DNA of 64,000 bases from Rhizodiscina lignyota (taxonomy: Eukaryota > Ascomycota > Dothideomycetes > Aulographales > Rhizodiscinaceae): the NCBI GenBank assembly GCA_010015805.1, contig ML978126.1:1178001-1242000 (forward strand), read 5' to 3'. Below are positions 1-11,300 of this stretch, in pieces. Below the pieces are notes generated by a model. The model saw only the letters and a list, made by a program, of their open reading frames with translations, was not told where the DNA came from and made no database searches. The translations under genes were made by a program, and so were the position numbers. Position 1 is the stretch's first letter, and each line of letters begins with the position of its first letter.

Positions 1-294
1 TGCTCTTTTCCTCTTCTTTAGCAACTCATACTCGGAATCCGTGCTGTGATCATTATGCGATTCGGACTCGATAGCAAACCCCTCGTCCTCATCGTCCAGA
101 TTGCAATCAATAGTAAAGCCCTTGTCATCGAGACACATAATGTAACGATCTCAAGCAAATCGAATTCAACCCACTATCCAGGTGCTATAATGTATGTAAC
201 TGGACTCACCACCACAGAGACGCCGGACACTTTTCCCAACTCATAAACCATGCGCTCCCAAAAGTCCGTCAAATCATCGCACATCAGCCTTCAC
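1..294. other. 3' flank of the COPI gene, no gene seen
   Basis: Only short open frames without start context or recognisable protein features occur here. It is most likely the 3' untranslated and terminator region of the minus-strand COPI gene that ends at 295, plus the edge of whatever lies outside the window. Confidence 0.5.
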
Positions 295-3238
295 TCAAGC
301 GTCTACCTCCTCTTCTGCCTCTTCTGCCTCGTCAGCTGCATCTTCCTCGACTCCGTCCTCGTCCACGTCAGCATCACCATTCTCATCTGCCTCACCATTA
401 ACATCCTCCTTATCAAACGCGTTACCGCCTTCCTTCTCCAGCTTCAACCACTCCTCCCATTCAGGGAACAACTCTTCATCAGCCGCCTCGCCGTCCTTCT
501 CTGCGCCCGGCGGGACAGCCAACATCCTGCTAACCCTTCCCTTACCATCCTTGTCGAGACCGTCTTTCCATATCCGCACAATAGATGGACACTTAGTTGG
601 CGTATAAGTCTGTGCGAACAGCACCGCCTCGGCAGTCCTGTTCGTCTTAAGCAGCAAGTCCACGCAAGCTTCCTTCGCGCCAGTTGCCCAGAGCGCGGCG
701 AATGCGACGTTGTTTGCTGCCGCGGTCTCTGCTTTTTCGGCGAGTGCTTTCAGGCCTTCAACGTCGCCAGATGCGGTTCGGAGGAGAAGCAAGCTTCCCA
801 GGTCGTTCGCCTTTTCGAAGCACTCTGCTGCGAGAGAGACATCCCACGCCGCAAGTGCGGTATCTCCGACCGTCTTCCACTTTGGTTCTTGGTCGGCTTC
901 CCTGGCGAGCTCTAGAGCAATGTCCAGTCTGCCGAGACCAAGCGCGAGTTCGAAGCGGTGCTCATCGTCGGTAGCAACTTCCAGTGCCTGTTCCTTGTAT
1001 CCTTGACCTTCCAAGAAGCGGGCAATCTTATTAAGCTGATCTTGAGGAATGTCTGGTAGAAGTTCATTTGCAGAATCCAAGTCTCCACGGAGGACGAGAG
1101 TCTGGTATTCTGCAACACTCAGAGAAAGGGCGTAGGAGAAGACGACGACGTCCTTATCGCAGAGATAGAGACGAGAGTCGCGGGGTAGGTAGCCTAAGAG
1201 ATAACTCGGGCTGTCGAAGTGGGCAATTGTATAGGTTTGGTCGCCGACGAGATAGTCTGTGATCTTTTGTTAGCAATTGTGATTGTACGTGTAGAGTGAC
1301 CACATACTCAGGCGATTGGTGGAATTCGTGTAGACGAAGCAGTCTCCAACCCACTGGCCAGTTCTCACACTCTCGTTGATGTCCGTAATGACCTCGAAAG
1401 CCGATTCAACGCCATCCTCATCTGCCTCTCCGTTCTGCACACCCTCAAGATAGTTCTCTCTTGAATATCGCAATACGTAGAAGGTGTCTTCGCAAGCCAG
1501 TGTGACGAGCTCACCACTCTCCGACCAATAGACATCCTTCGGCTCGACTTCGATTCTCCTGACCAGCTGTCCACTTTCCCAGTCGAACAGACCGATACCG
1601 CCTTGGCCTTTGACGCCCAGCAGTACGCCACCTGCAAGGCCTTCTGCTTGGAATCCTACATTCAACGGACCCTTCTCTTTGAAGTTTCGGAATATCTTGA
1701 CACTTGTCGCGCTTTCGCGAATGGCATAGTCTCTGTCGTTCTCCTTGCTACCCCACGCGAAATCGAGCGCCGAACCGAATGCTTGGTTTCGAAGTGCAAT
1801 AGAGGTATATATGATGAATTCGCCGTCACCGCAAACGGCAACGGAGCGGCCATTGGGAGAGTGGAGGAGAGATTGTGGATACAAGTCGGTGGAGCCGAGC
1901 TCTTTCGCGGGGAGAGTGAGCTTGTCACCATCTTTTAGAGTTTTATCTGTTTAGAATTGTTAGCATAAGATTGCTCGTTGTAGCTCACAGTCGGAAACTT
2001 GCCTGCTCCCTTGATGACTGTGGTCATAATGTCTGTGTGTCTCGCCCAGATGATCTTGCCTGAACCGTCCATAGAAACAGCGGGCTCTTCTCTTCCCATC
2101 TTCACGACTACAGCACCATCATCGAAACCAATGGCAATGCCTTGCTTCCCTCTTTGGTACGCAACGCACCAAGCTCGCTCCAAACCATAGTTCAACGACT
2201 GTTCCAGCCTGAAGGTGTTTGCGTGCCATATCTTCACCGTACCATCCTCAGATCCAGATATAATGACTGGCAACTCAGGATGATAGCAAGCAAAAGACAC
2301 ATTGCTCGTATGCCCCTCCAAGGTCGCAATCAGACCCTTGGTCGTGTAATCCCACACCTTGACCGTCTTATCATCGCTCGTGGTAAGTAAATACGGCTTG
2401 TCGCTCAATGGGTAGTAATCGACGTGGTTCACGCCCTTGAAGTCATGCGCCTCGAGCGTGAAATTCGGCGTTCCACTTCCCAGATTCCAGATCTTTACCG
2501 TTCGATCTAGACATGCCGATGCAAACGTATTGGTATCCTTGGGGTTGATCGCGAGGCCCATAACGTAGTGGCTATGACCCTCAAACACTTGCACACACTT
2601 CCATCCCTTTTCCCAATCCCACAGCTTGATTGTCATGTCATCAGAGGCGGTGAGGACGAAAGGTTGCGAGGGGTGTACGACGATGGCTCGGATATAGTCT
2701 GGGTGGGCTTCGAAGGAGGTGATCTTCTCGGAGGTATTGTAGTTGTGGACACGCAGTTGGAAGTCATCGCTACCGCACACAATCCAGTTCTTGCGAGCGA
2801 TGAAGCGACCAGCTCGCACAGGAACATCGGTGAGCTCGAAGGTCTTGACGATTGCCTTTTTGAACTGGATTAGTATGACAATAGTTGTAAGCGCGCAGGC
2901 GTGTACTGTACCTGAGTCTCATATGACCAGATATACACATGTCCTAACACTGATCAGTCTGCTGATACTGAGGTCTGTGAGTGGAGGCTGGTCCAGAGCA
3001 TACCGCTATACAGGGTTGTCAAAATCTATGAGGGATTAGCTTCTGGCGATTTAATATCAACGTGAAGTTATCATACCCATGGTTCCGTGGGATGGAAGTC
3101 AATGCCCTTGACACGCTCAGAGCGAGCAAAGAGCTGCCTCTATATTACATTCTTATCAGCGCCACCATCCTCATCCATTATTTGCGCAAGATGAAGTTCT
3201 AGCGCCACTGGGATTCGCACCTTAACGTCTAATCGCAT
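295..3238 (-). CDS. SEC27: COPI coatomer beta-prime subunit
   Basis: Subunit of the COPI coat that forms Golgi-to-ER and intra-Golgi vesicles and binds dilysine cargo signals. I join seven exons: 3221-3238, 3077-3139, 3004-3025, 2912-2943, 2003-2855, 1308-1946 and 295-1256, giving about 862 residues, close to the yeast protein. The first 300 residues form a WD40 propeller with clear repeats ending in [29 protein letters not shown] and [10 protein letters not shown] second propeller (about 300-590, with [12 protein letters not shown]) and an alpha-solenoid follow, then a very acidic tail of about 45 residues, mainly Glu, Asp and Ala. Exon 5 could instead start at 2864, adding three residues. 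The intron at 1947-2002 fits the family only with a GC donor (GCAAGT), which restores Asp in the joined codon. The N-terminal exons are very small (18, 63, 22 and 32 bases). Family assignment is firm; exact micro-exon borders are by eye. Confidence 0.95.
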
Positions 3239-4387
3239 CTTGGAGGCTGATTGTGGGAGAAGAATTCGGTGTGAGGTATTCGAGAGGTTCGACCACGGTG
3301 GCCGTTGGAAATCGAGTCCCTCAGCACTTGTTCAGGGTGAGAGACTATAAACCGTGATGTAGTCAGACAGGGCGAATGAAATGTAAGGCAATGCAAAAGG
3401 TCTCCAGTGCGCGGAGAAGATGTCGCAAGCTGTGCTGTATTTTGTCGAGCTCATCAGCTCCACGTGTGGATTGAAATGTCCTCAACTGGTTAGCGCCCAC
3501 CGCATCTCGAGCATCAAATTCGAGCCGCAACACCTCCGCAGATGCAGCAGCGACTCAACGGTGTTTACATAAATATCACATTCAATTGCACAATTTGTCT
3601 TAAGCTCAGCTTTCCTTTAAGTTGCCTAAGTAAGAAAGGCCATTTTGCTCTCCATCGCGCCTTGAGCCTTGACGGTTCATTTTGTCGTCCGCCACAACTA
3701 AGGGAGAGTCACTCTAGCCCGTATGCTGCAGCTGTACCAGTGCGCCAGTCCCGCTTCATCACTCACCGTACACAACTGGAGTATAGTCGCCGCTTCTCTC
3801 ACGCGTATGTGATGGAGTCAATTATGAAGCGAAACAGTAGGAGCAAAATTTTTAGAGTCATGCAGAATATAAACAAATTCACATCCCTATGCTCTACGGT
3901 ATATACATATCTTCAGCTTGGGCTTTTGCTCCCACCCTTACTCGACTCCACTTCATTTGGGCACTCCCCAAACTCCTTCATCCCCAGAATCGAAAAGAGG
4001 TCCGCGGACCAGGTATCTAAGAAGCTGAAAAAAGGGAAAATGGGCGGTTCCGACCGTTCCAGATATTTGTTGTTAGGAAAGCGAGGTCAAGGAAATTCTG
4101 AGATCGGTGACGACGTGACTTTCGCGCAACGGAGGCGCATACAAAAAGGAAAAGGCTCTTGTAAAAGAGAGATTGCTGTCGAGATGTCGCGAGCGTGTGT
4201 GCCCACCGCCGCGGCTTGTCATGCTTTGAAATGCCGTTCATTCGCAAGCAATGCCATGAGAAAAGGTAAAAACAAATGCAGAGGCGGCTGATCGAACCAC
4301 AGGTAATTCTTTCGTCCCCACACCAGCTAGCCATTACATCGAACGCACTGTGGATCGGCCAGTCGCCTCGTGCATATGGAGAGTCGT
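3239..4387. other. Intergenic region, promoter of the COPI gene
   Basis: This stretch lies between the start of the COPI gene and the 3' end of the mucin gene. A 249-codon ATG frame runs on the plus strand (3542-4291), but its product is low-complexity basic sequence with no domain, signal peptide or splice support. An open frame of this length is not rare by chance in a window this size. I treat it as non-coding. Confidence 0.5.
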
Positions 4388-7300
4388 TCAATTCCAGCCC
4401 AAGCTGTTTTCTGCCATGACCGGTGCACTGATTTGCTGCGTCCGGATACTCCTGCCTTGAGAGCTACCGCTCCCTCTGCTGTTTCGATCACCGTAGCCGC
4501 GGCCGCCGGACATGAACATGCCTGCACCACCAGTGCCGCTCATGTAACCACGTGTTGACCTAGGACCAGCGGACGGAACGCTGCTTGCACGGTGGTGACG
4601 GTTGGCCTTTCGCTGCTTGTAGCGGCGCGCAACCCAGAACATTGCTGCACCGTACAACGCGGCACCAGCTGCTGCTGAGCAGCCGATGATAACACTTTGG
4701 CTGCGGACTGGTGCTGAAGAACCAGAGTCGCTGTCAAACGGCGCTCCGGCATCAGCTGGTGTGGTTGGGCTTGCACCGCTCTGTGCGCCATCGTCGCCTC
4801 CATTGCCATATGTTGTCATCGAAGAGCCTGCAACAAGTGGGAATGTCGCGACAATCATGCTCATCAGTGTCGAGACTGACTCGTCCTGATTCTGATAAAT
4901 TGCAGAGTTGGGTGAATGCAGGGCAGTCTGAAGATCGTTGACTTGGTCCTGAGGAACGTAGAACAGAGCAAACGTCGTGATGTAATCAAGGGTTTTCGAT
5001 GTATCGAAAGGTTCAATCCCGTGCATCGTGACATTTTGGGGCGGGGAAGAGATACCGTGGGCAATACCCTTAGGAAGGAGATCGAAAATTTGTTGAGCTG
5101 AGTCAATCGTCGTAGCTACGAACTCGAAGTTCAAGCTATAATTGAAACCGACTTGGCATAGTGTTGAGTTCTGTGGAGCAGTAACCATACCACCAGGGGG
5201 CTGGATGAAACGAGGCATGGTGGATGGAATGCCAGTCTGCGTGCTAGTGGAAGACGCCGTTGAGCTTGGACTCGGTTGAAGTGTAAGGGTTGACGGAACG
5301 ACAAGAGCGGTCGAAGTATCAGTACCGGTTGGCTTCACTGAAATTGGTCCAGTGGTAGACGTTGCCGTGGCAAGTACAGGCGTTGTCGATGGTGGAACGA
5401 TGGAAGACTCCGTAGTGATTGTCGGGTGTTCCGTAGTGTGCGAGACCGTCTCCGATCCGGTTGTATGGCCAACACCAGTACCAGTTCCCGTTGGAATGGT
5501 TTCAGTCTCTGTTCCGTTCTGACTGGGCGTAGGGCTCAATGTCTGTTTCCCAGTGCTCGACTCTTCGCTTGTCGTTGCACCAGTACCGTGCGAGTACGAC
5601 GTAGGATGCGCCGATGTCGTAGTGACCGGAGCTCCAGTGGTAGTGGCGGATCCAGTAGAGCTTCCCGATGAAGAACCCGATGTTGAGCTTGCAGTTCCTG
5701 AAGTCGTGTAGCTTGAGCTACCAGTTCCGGTGTAGGTTGTGGACTGGCTGGTCGAAGTGGGAATAGTCTCAGTGCCCGTGTACGACGTACTTGATGATCC
5801 GCTGCCGGTTGTGGTACCTGTCCCACTGGTGCTAGAGCCCGTGGATGTTTCAGTTGCTGAGGCGTCGGTCGAGGTTCCGCTAGTCGAGCCAATTGGGACG
5901 CCGGTGCCATATGGAGAAGGAGACGAAGTGGTCGCTGTGCCCGTGGCCGTGGCCGTGGCAATGGAACTCGACAGAACGGAATCAGCACTGGAGATGATGC
6001 TTGAGAACTGTGATGCCAAAGACTGCGAAACGGAAGAGTCGGTGGCAGTCGCGGCAATACTGGAGAGCTCATTGCTCAGAGAAGATGCCAAGCTTGTCAG
6101 AGCGCTCGACTCTGCGCCACTCAAGACCGAACTGACTCTGGACTGAGCAGATGAGACGATTGGAATAACTGCTGCAGGAGTTGTTGAAGCAGTTTCAGAA
6201 GACGATGAGTAGCCGGGGATCTCAGACGAATCAGTGCTGGTCGGTGTTGGGAGAATAGCACCGATGCCTGTGCCACTTCCACTGCCAGAAATTCCAGAAA
6301 TGGAAACGCTAGTTGGGACAGTCAAAGGCAGAGAAACAGAGTCCGTAAGTTGATCGGCAGAAGACCCAGATGCCGTCTTGGTATCTGAAGGTGAGAAGTA
6401 GGTATGAATGCCAACGAGCACACCAGTCGAGCTGGATTTTGACTCCTTGGCCGGGGAGGATGACGCGGTCGCCGGAGCAGTAGATGGAGAGAGGACGCTC
6501 TCCGGAACGGCACCAGTGCTACCAATACTTAATGCACTTGTCAACGAGGATACCAGATCACCAGAATCAGAGCTGCTGGAAGTTGGCTTAGCCTCGCCAG
6601 TATGAGAAGAGCTACCAGTAACACCAGCACCCAAGGCGCCAGTCAGTGAGGAAACCAAGTCGCCTGATTCAGAGCTGGTGGAAGTTGGTTTGGTCTCGTG
6701 GCTATGAGAGCTGCTGGCCGTAACACCAACGCCCAAAGCGCCGGTCAGAGAGGAAACCAAGTCGCCTGACTCAGAGCTGCTGGAAGTGGGCTTCGCGTCA
6801 TGGCTATGAGAGCTGCTGCTACCGGTAATACCAGCGCCCAACGCACCAGTCAACGACGAGACCACATCACCAGATTCGGTCTTGCTGGAAGTCGGCTTCG
6901 CCTCGCTGCTATGGGAACTGCTGCTAGTAGCACCGACACCCAATGCCCCGGTCAAGGAAGACACCAGGTCACCAGATTTGGTGCTGCTAGAAGTTGGCTT
7001 GGTCTCGCTAGTGTGGGAGCTGCTACTAGTGGCACCGACACCCAATGCACCAGTCAAGGAAGATACCACGTTGCCCGATTCGGTGCTGCTGGAAGTTGAT
7101 GTAGCCTTGTGGCTATGAGAGCTGCTGTCGGAGCCATACGTTTGCTTCTTCGTCTCAGTTTCCTTGGTCTTGGTCTCTGAGCTCGACGTGGTGGGGGTCA
7201 AGACCGTTTGAGGGATTCCGCCAGTGCTCCCAACCAGAGCACCCGTCAAAGAAGACACAAGATTGCCAGACTCGCTGCTAGACGTGCTAGAGCTGCTAGA

Positions 7301-8320
7301 AGTCGGCTTAGCCTCACTGCTGTGAGAGTGAGAGGAAGTCGTCTTGCTCTTAATCACCTTTGGCAGGACGCTAGTTGGCAGGACTTCGTGCGACTTTGAA
7401 GTTGATGATTCTGAAGACGAAGATTTTGAGCTCGTAGAAGAGCCCGTCGGCTTCAAAATCGTATCGGGTAGACTGCCTGTTGAAGCAACTGAAGGTAGAG
7501 ATACCAGTGGCTTGCTTGACGATGTAGAGCTGGACGTCGGGGTGCTCGATGGCGTTCTGTAGGTCGTCGGAAGTTTTGAAGAAGTGATAGAATGTGTGCT
7601 CGAAGAGGTACTCGAAGAAGTACTCAAAGGAAGTATCGAAGATGTGTTGGATACGGTCGAGATGTTCAATGGGGTCAAGGATACGCTAGTAGTCAGAGGA
7701 ACGGACATTGATGTTGAGCTGAGCAGGGAACTGGTAAGACTGTCCACTACGCCCACAACAGCCTCGGAGGACGACTCTTTCTCCGCCGTAGATGAAGTTG
7801 ACTTTGACTCGGTAGCCGGTTTAGGCGTCGGAGTGTTAACTATCTTCGAAGTTGGTGTCGAAGACGAAGTCGAACTTGTGCTTGGCGGTGGTGGAGCCGG
7901 GGTAGAGGGCACTGGCGAAGCTGCTTTTGAGGATGATTTCGATGCCTCCGTCGATGGCGAGTGGTATACCGACGAAGTCGAGGATGTAGACTTTGGTTTA
8001 CTGGACGTCGGTCGTTTCGATACAGTCTCGGTTTTCTTTATCGTCTTCGTCTCTGGCACCGATAGGCCTATGCCGTTGAGGTCATCCAACAAGCTGGAAC
8101 TTGACTTTTCTTCGGAAGTGCTTGTGGATGAATGTGTGGTCGTAGACTCAGTGGTATTGGAGAATGACCGCTTGACGTGCCGTGGGAAGTAGTACCTGGG
8201 CCTGTCTAACCGTCCTTCGGGATCCATTGGAGCTGGAGCCGCATCGGCAGTGGTTAGAGAGGGGCTGTACATCGATAGCAGGGCCATCGATGCCACCCAA
8301 ACTGCTGTATATGTCCTCAT
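4388..8320 (-). CDS. MSB2: Msb2-like signalling mucin, transmembrane osmo/surface sensor
   Basis: Intronless, 1310 residues. Residues 1-27 are a signal peptide. Residues 30-1040 are extremely Ser/Thr-rich, as expected of an O-mannosylated mucin, and contain a tandem array of about 34-residue units sharing VSSLTGALG and ETKPTSS-like cores (about residues 345-615). About 1045-1165 is a folded, N-glycosylated region with few repeats (LCQVGFNYSLNFEF), where the Msb2/Hkr1 homology domain is expected. A single transmembrane helix follows (about 1207-1230, IIGCSAAAGAALYGAAMFWV), then ARRYKQRK and a basic tail of about 75 residues. In fungi this architecture belongs to Msb2, which works with Sho1 upstream of the Cdc42-Ste20-Ste11 MAPK cascade in filamentous growth and appressorium formation. 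The assignment rests on architecture and the helix/tail region, since mucin sequence is poorly conserved. An unrelated cell-wall mucin is the alternative. Confidence 0.75.
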   Translation of the reverse strand: MRTYTAVWVASMALLSMYSPSLTTADAAPAPMDPEGRLDRPRYYFPRHVKRSFSNTTESTTTHSSTSTSEEKSSSSLLDDLNGIGLSVPETKTIKKTETVSKRPTSSKPKSTSSTSSVYHSPSTEASKSSSKAASPVPSTPAPPPPSTSSTSSSTPTSKIVNTPTPKPATESKSTSSTAEKESSSEAVVGVVDSLTSSLLSSTSMSVPLTTSVSLTPLNISTVSNTSSILPLSTSSSTSSSTHSITSSKLPTTYRTPSSTPTSSSTSSSKPLVSLPSVASTGSLPDTILKPTGSSTSSKSSSSESSTSKSHEVLPTSVLPKVIKSKTTSSHSHSSEAKPTSSSSSTSSSESGNLVSSLTGALVGSTGGIPQTVLTPTTSSSETKTKETETKKQTYGSDSSSHSHKATSTSSSTESGNVVSSLTGALGVGATSSSSHTSETKPTSSSTKSGDLVSSLTGALGVGATSSSSHSSEAKPTSSKTESGDVVSSLTGALGAGITGSSSSHSHDAKPTSSSSESGDLVSSLTGALGVGVTASSSHSHETKPTSTSSESGDLVSSLTGALGAGVTGSSSHTGEAKPTSSSSDSGDLVSSLTSALSIGSTGAVPESVLSPSTAPATASSSPAKESKSSSTGVLVGIHTYFSPSDTKTASGSSADQLTDSVSLPLTVPTSVSISGISGSGSGTGIGAILPTPTSTDSSEIPGYSSSSETASTTPAAVIPIVSSAQSRVSSVLSGAESSALTSLASSLSNELSSIAATATDSSVSQSLASQFSSIISSADSVLSSSIATATATGTATTSSPSPYGTGVPIGSTSGTSTDASATETSTGSSTSGTGTTTGSGSSSTSYTGTETIPTSTSQSTTYTGTGSSSYTTSGTASSTSGSSSGSSTGSATTTGAPVTTTSAHPTSYSHGTGATTSEESSTGKQTLSPTPSQNGTETETIPTGTGTGVGHTTGSETVSHTTEHPTITTESSIVPPSTTPVLATATSTTGPISVKPTGTDTSTALVVPSTLTLQPSPSSTASSTSTQTGIPSTMPRFIQPPGGMVTAPQNSTLCQVGFNYSLNFEFVATTIDSAQQIFDLLPKGIAHGISSPPQNVTMHGIEPFDTSKTLDYITTFALFYVPQDQVNDLQTALHSPNSAIYQNQDESVSTLMSMIVATFPLVAGSSMTTYGNGGDDGAQSGASPTTPADAGAPFDSDSGSSAPVRSQSVIIGCSAAAGAALYGAAMFWVARRYKQRKANRHHRASSVPSAGPRSTRGYMSGTGGAGMFMSGGRGYGDRNSRGSGSSQGRSIRTQQISAPVMAENSLGWN
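6490..7290 (-). repeat. Tandem coding repeat, about 102-base unit, in the mucin gene
   Basis: Seven to eight degenerate copies of a 102-base unit, occasionally 105, are visible. Equivalent positions recur near 6549, 6651, 6753, 6858, 6960, 7062 and 7254, so most spacings are 102. Each encodes about 34 residues: SGDLVSSLTGALG, a Gly/Val/Thr linker, SSSHS and (E/A)(T/A)KPTSS. The reading frame is kept throughout, so copy number can change without frameshift. The outer copies are the most diverged, as expected if recent unequal exchange acts in the middle. Confidence 0.85.
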
Positions 8321-11300
8321 TTTGACCGTATCTCAAGACTAGTTTTGGATTGCGGTTTGGTGGGTTTCTTGTACGGTGGATGAGAGAAAAGGTGGATCTA
8401 TAGAACACGTCAGAGATGTTTGTTGCTCGATGATCTGAGATATCATACTGTCACGATTTGGTGATAAACGAATGGACTTGACAAAATGTCAAAGAGACTA
8501 AATGAGCGTGTCTATGTTATCTGTCAGCAAACATATTCAATATCCAACGCGTATGAAAGCAGCAGGCGAAGGGAGCCGGAAGGAGGCGCACGTACTTGTT
8601 CTCAGCACAGCTGGCCTCAGTATCAATCGCAAACTTTCAGACGAAGTGACGAAGATATTGACAGAGAAGTAGCCGCGGTCGACCTAGTCCATCGTCCCCA
8701 AGAACTATTCGAAATTGAAGTGCTTTCGCGAAAATTGAACGATTGGACACCCACGAAGGGCTAGGTGGTGAAGAAACGCGGAAGCTCGAAAAGGTCGCGC
8801 TGGGGTAGATGTTGTCGATGTCGGCCTCCGCTAGTCGCGTCTCTTTGTCCTCCAGTCCCCCAAATCAACCCCTACTCCACGGCGATTCGTCCAAACGCCT
8901 GCCGCAAGAACCAATTGATTCAGTTGCCCACGAGACAAGTCAACAAAGAACGAGCGTAGTCCTCTCCTCTCAAGCGAAAGCCACGGCAATCAATCACTTT
9001 GTGCCGGAAATTCAAATTTGACCGATGTCCTTTGTCGGTGTCAATGGCAATGTTGGCTTGAGGAGATTGCGCGGTGCTCGAAAGGCCAGTGATTGTGGGC
9101 GTAAGCGCGTGGTTTCTTTGACGACTTGTCGAATGCTGCGAGACGAAAGAGCGGCAGGGACGCGGTCCTCTGGTCAAATGAAGCGGAGCGAAACTGATTA
9201 AATGCCGAGGCAAAGGTGGCTGCAGAAAAGAACGGCTATGCGTTTGTCGAAAGGAACGTCGGAGGCGAGCCTCGTGGTAATGAGCGTGAGGTCGAAAGTA
9301 GGGGCTACAAAGCCTTGGGCGAAGGGATCAGCACACCGCGAAGACAGCTGGAGAGTTGCTCGATGGGACGGCGGTCGCTTCGCGCTGCTTGGGGTTGGCA
9401 GCGCAGCTCTCCGGTCGTGAGGTTGTCGAGGAGCGGGTCGGCGGGTGGTGGTGAGTGAGGTTGAAGGTGTGAAGTGGTGGTGAGCGTGGAAGATTCGCCT
9501 GGTGCTCTGGCTGCAGCGCAGCGTGGGAGCATGGACGGGCAGGGATGCGTGAGGGTGAGCCGTTAGCGTTGGCAAGCGGGCGCAGCGCTAGCCGCAAGCC
9601 CGACCACTCGCGCGCCGCCCTCTCAAAATGGAGCACTCGCCCCCCTGGCACACAGCAATTACGGTAAATTAAAGAACAATTGCCCGTGCCCCGTGCGCTA
9701 TCGATTTGAGTGTGAGCGAGCTCTGGAGCGCGAGGGGCACAGCACTGGCGGAGGCACAGACGGCGAGGGCAAGAGCATGGCATTAGCACGCAAGATGAGC
9801 GACGACGCTTGACCTCCGTCTTGACGACATGGAATATTCTTCGGCCAGCTAGCTGCGCAACCGTCCACCACTCTTGCTGCGCGCGGCCGCGCTGGAGAGG
9901 CAAGGCGACGCCAGCGGCCGGTCGTGCAACACCTAGGCGCGCACTTGTTCGACGGTCACTCTGCCAGCTCCACGGCCTCTCAGCACACGATCTCCTCTCC
10001 GGCCAGCAGAGCGTCCCTCTCGGCGCAAGGCGGCGGCCAGCAGCAGTTACAGCCCAAGCATCGGGCAAAGAGTGCAGCGCTGCCGACAAGGTCGTTCCCG
10101 GAAGCTCGCTGTGGCTCTGTTTTTCACGTTTCACGCCGACGCTGGGCTAGCCCTCCTGGGACGCGTGGTGCTGCCAGGCCTCCTCCATGATCGCCGCCCA
10201 TTGTTTCTGAATGGGTCCCCCGTCCCGCCCAGAGGGTCCTCCTCCCTCATCTTAATAGGAAGATTTCCACACGAGAAGACAATTCTCGCCGCTGTTCCCT
10301 GCATGCGATATGCATCTGTTGCGACTCCAGAGCAAATTTCCCCTCTTTTCTTCATCTGTCTCGTGCAACGGCCAGACCTGCCGCTGTGTAGCTACCCAGC
10401 AGAGCGACGATCGCAGTGAAGCTGCCACTCGTCCCTTAGTCCCTCCTCACTACTCCGGCGCACAGAGAATCTGCAACGGTCAAAACGCGCGGCCGAAGCA
10501 CTTTTATTGGGGATATGCAGCCACGTCTGGGCGGGAGGGTGTCACGCATGTATGCCGTCGTGCTAACACTCGAACAGCTTAGCGAGCAGTTCTCCTTGCT
10601 CGCAAAAAGGCAGAAGCTCCGGAGCGTTCCTGGATTCGCCGGCCATTCATGTCGCACGGAGCGCGTTTCGTTGTTTGCGCAACTGGTCAAGAAACATGAC
10701 GGCAAGCCCACTGTTTTGCCCTTCAAATTTCCCTGGGCTCCCACCTCCCGGGTGAAATTGCTTCTTCGCATGAATCTTCTCGTCCTTTTCGAATCTCCAT
10801 CGCTCATAAGCGGCTTTGTCCGATCCTCGAGGATTCTGCCAACTGCAGCTGTCAGCTTCCGAAACGGGAGTGGCCATGTTCCCTTAGCCCTCTGGTCGGC
10901 TCCCCATCCTGGACTACTCTCGAATAAAACATCCGGTTCGCGCTATCCTGCATTCGGCTCAATGTTACAGTCTCTGTCAGCATCCTGCCACTGGATTGGG
11001 CAATGCACGATACGATGCATCAAGTCGCGCTTATGCGGCAGCTATTGCTCGTATTAGCCTTACCGGTCTCCATGTGTGTGTGCGAGTTCGACATCTACGA
11101 GGTCCGATGCATATATCGTGCATACCAGTGACATCGTGTCGTGCCAAGAGCATTTGACTCGTCCCTATTCTTCTATCACGGAGCTGTATGGCTTCCGACC
11201 TCTGATTCCTTTACGGCACAGTAACTACTGGCCACCAAGACCACTTTCCTCTTTTGTCTCCTTCCTACGAGCTTAAACAAGCATGCACTCGATCTGATCA

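Noticed and set aside
3542-4291. 249-codon open frame between the COPI and mucin genes
   Set aside because: Basic, low-information composition, no domain or signal, and no supporting gene structure; a frame this long is expected about once by chance in a window this size.
5426-8192. Long frames opposite and beside the mucin gene
   Set aside because: They are mirror translations of the Ser/Thr-repeat codons (Val/Glu/Asp-rich or Pro/Arg-rich).
9200-10420. Overlapping long open frames on both strands, up to 268 codons
   Set aside because: The block is GC-rich so stops are rare; products are Arg/Pro/Ser/Ala-rich and mutually overlapping, typical of non-coding sequence.
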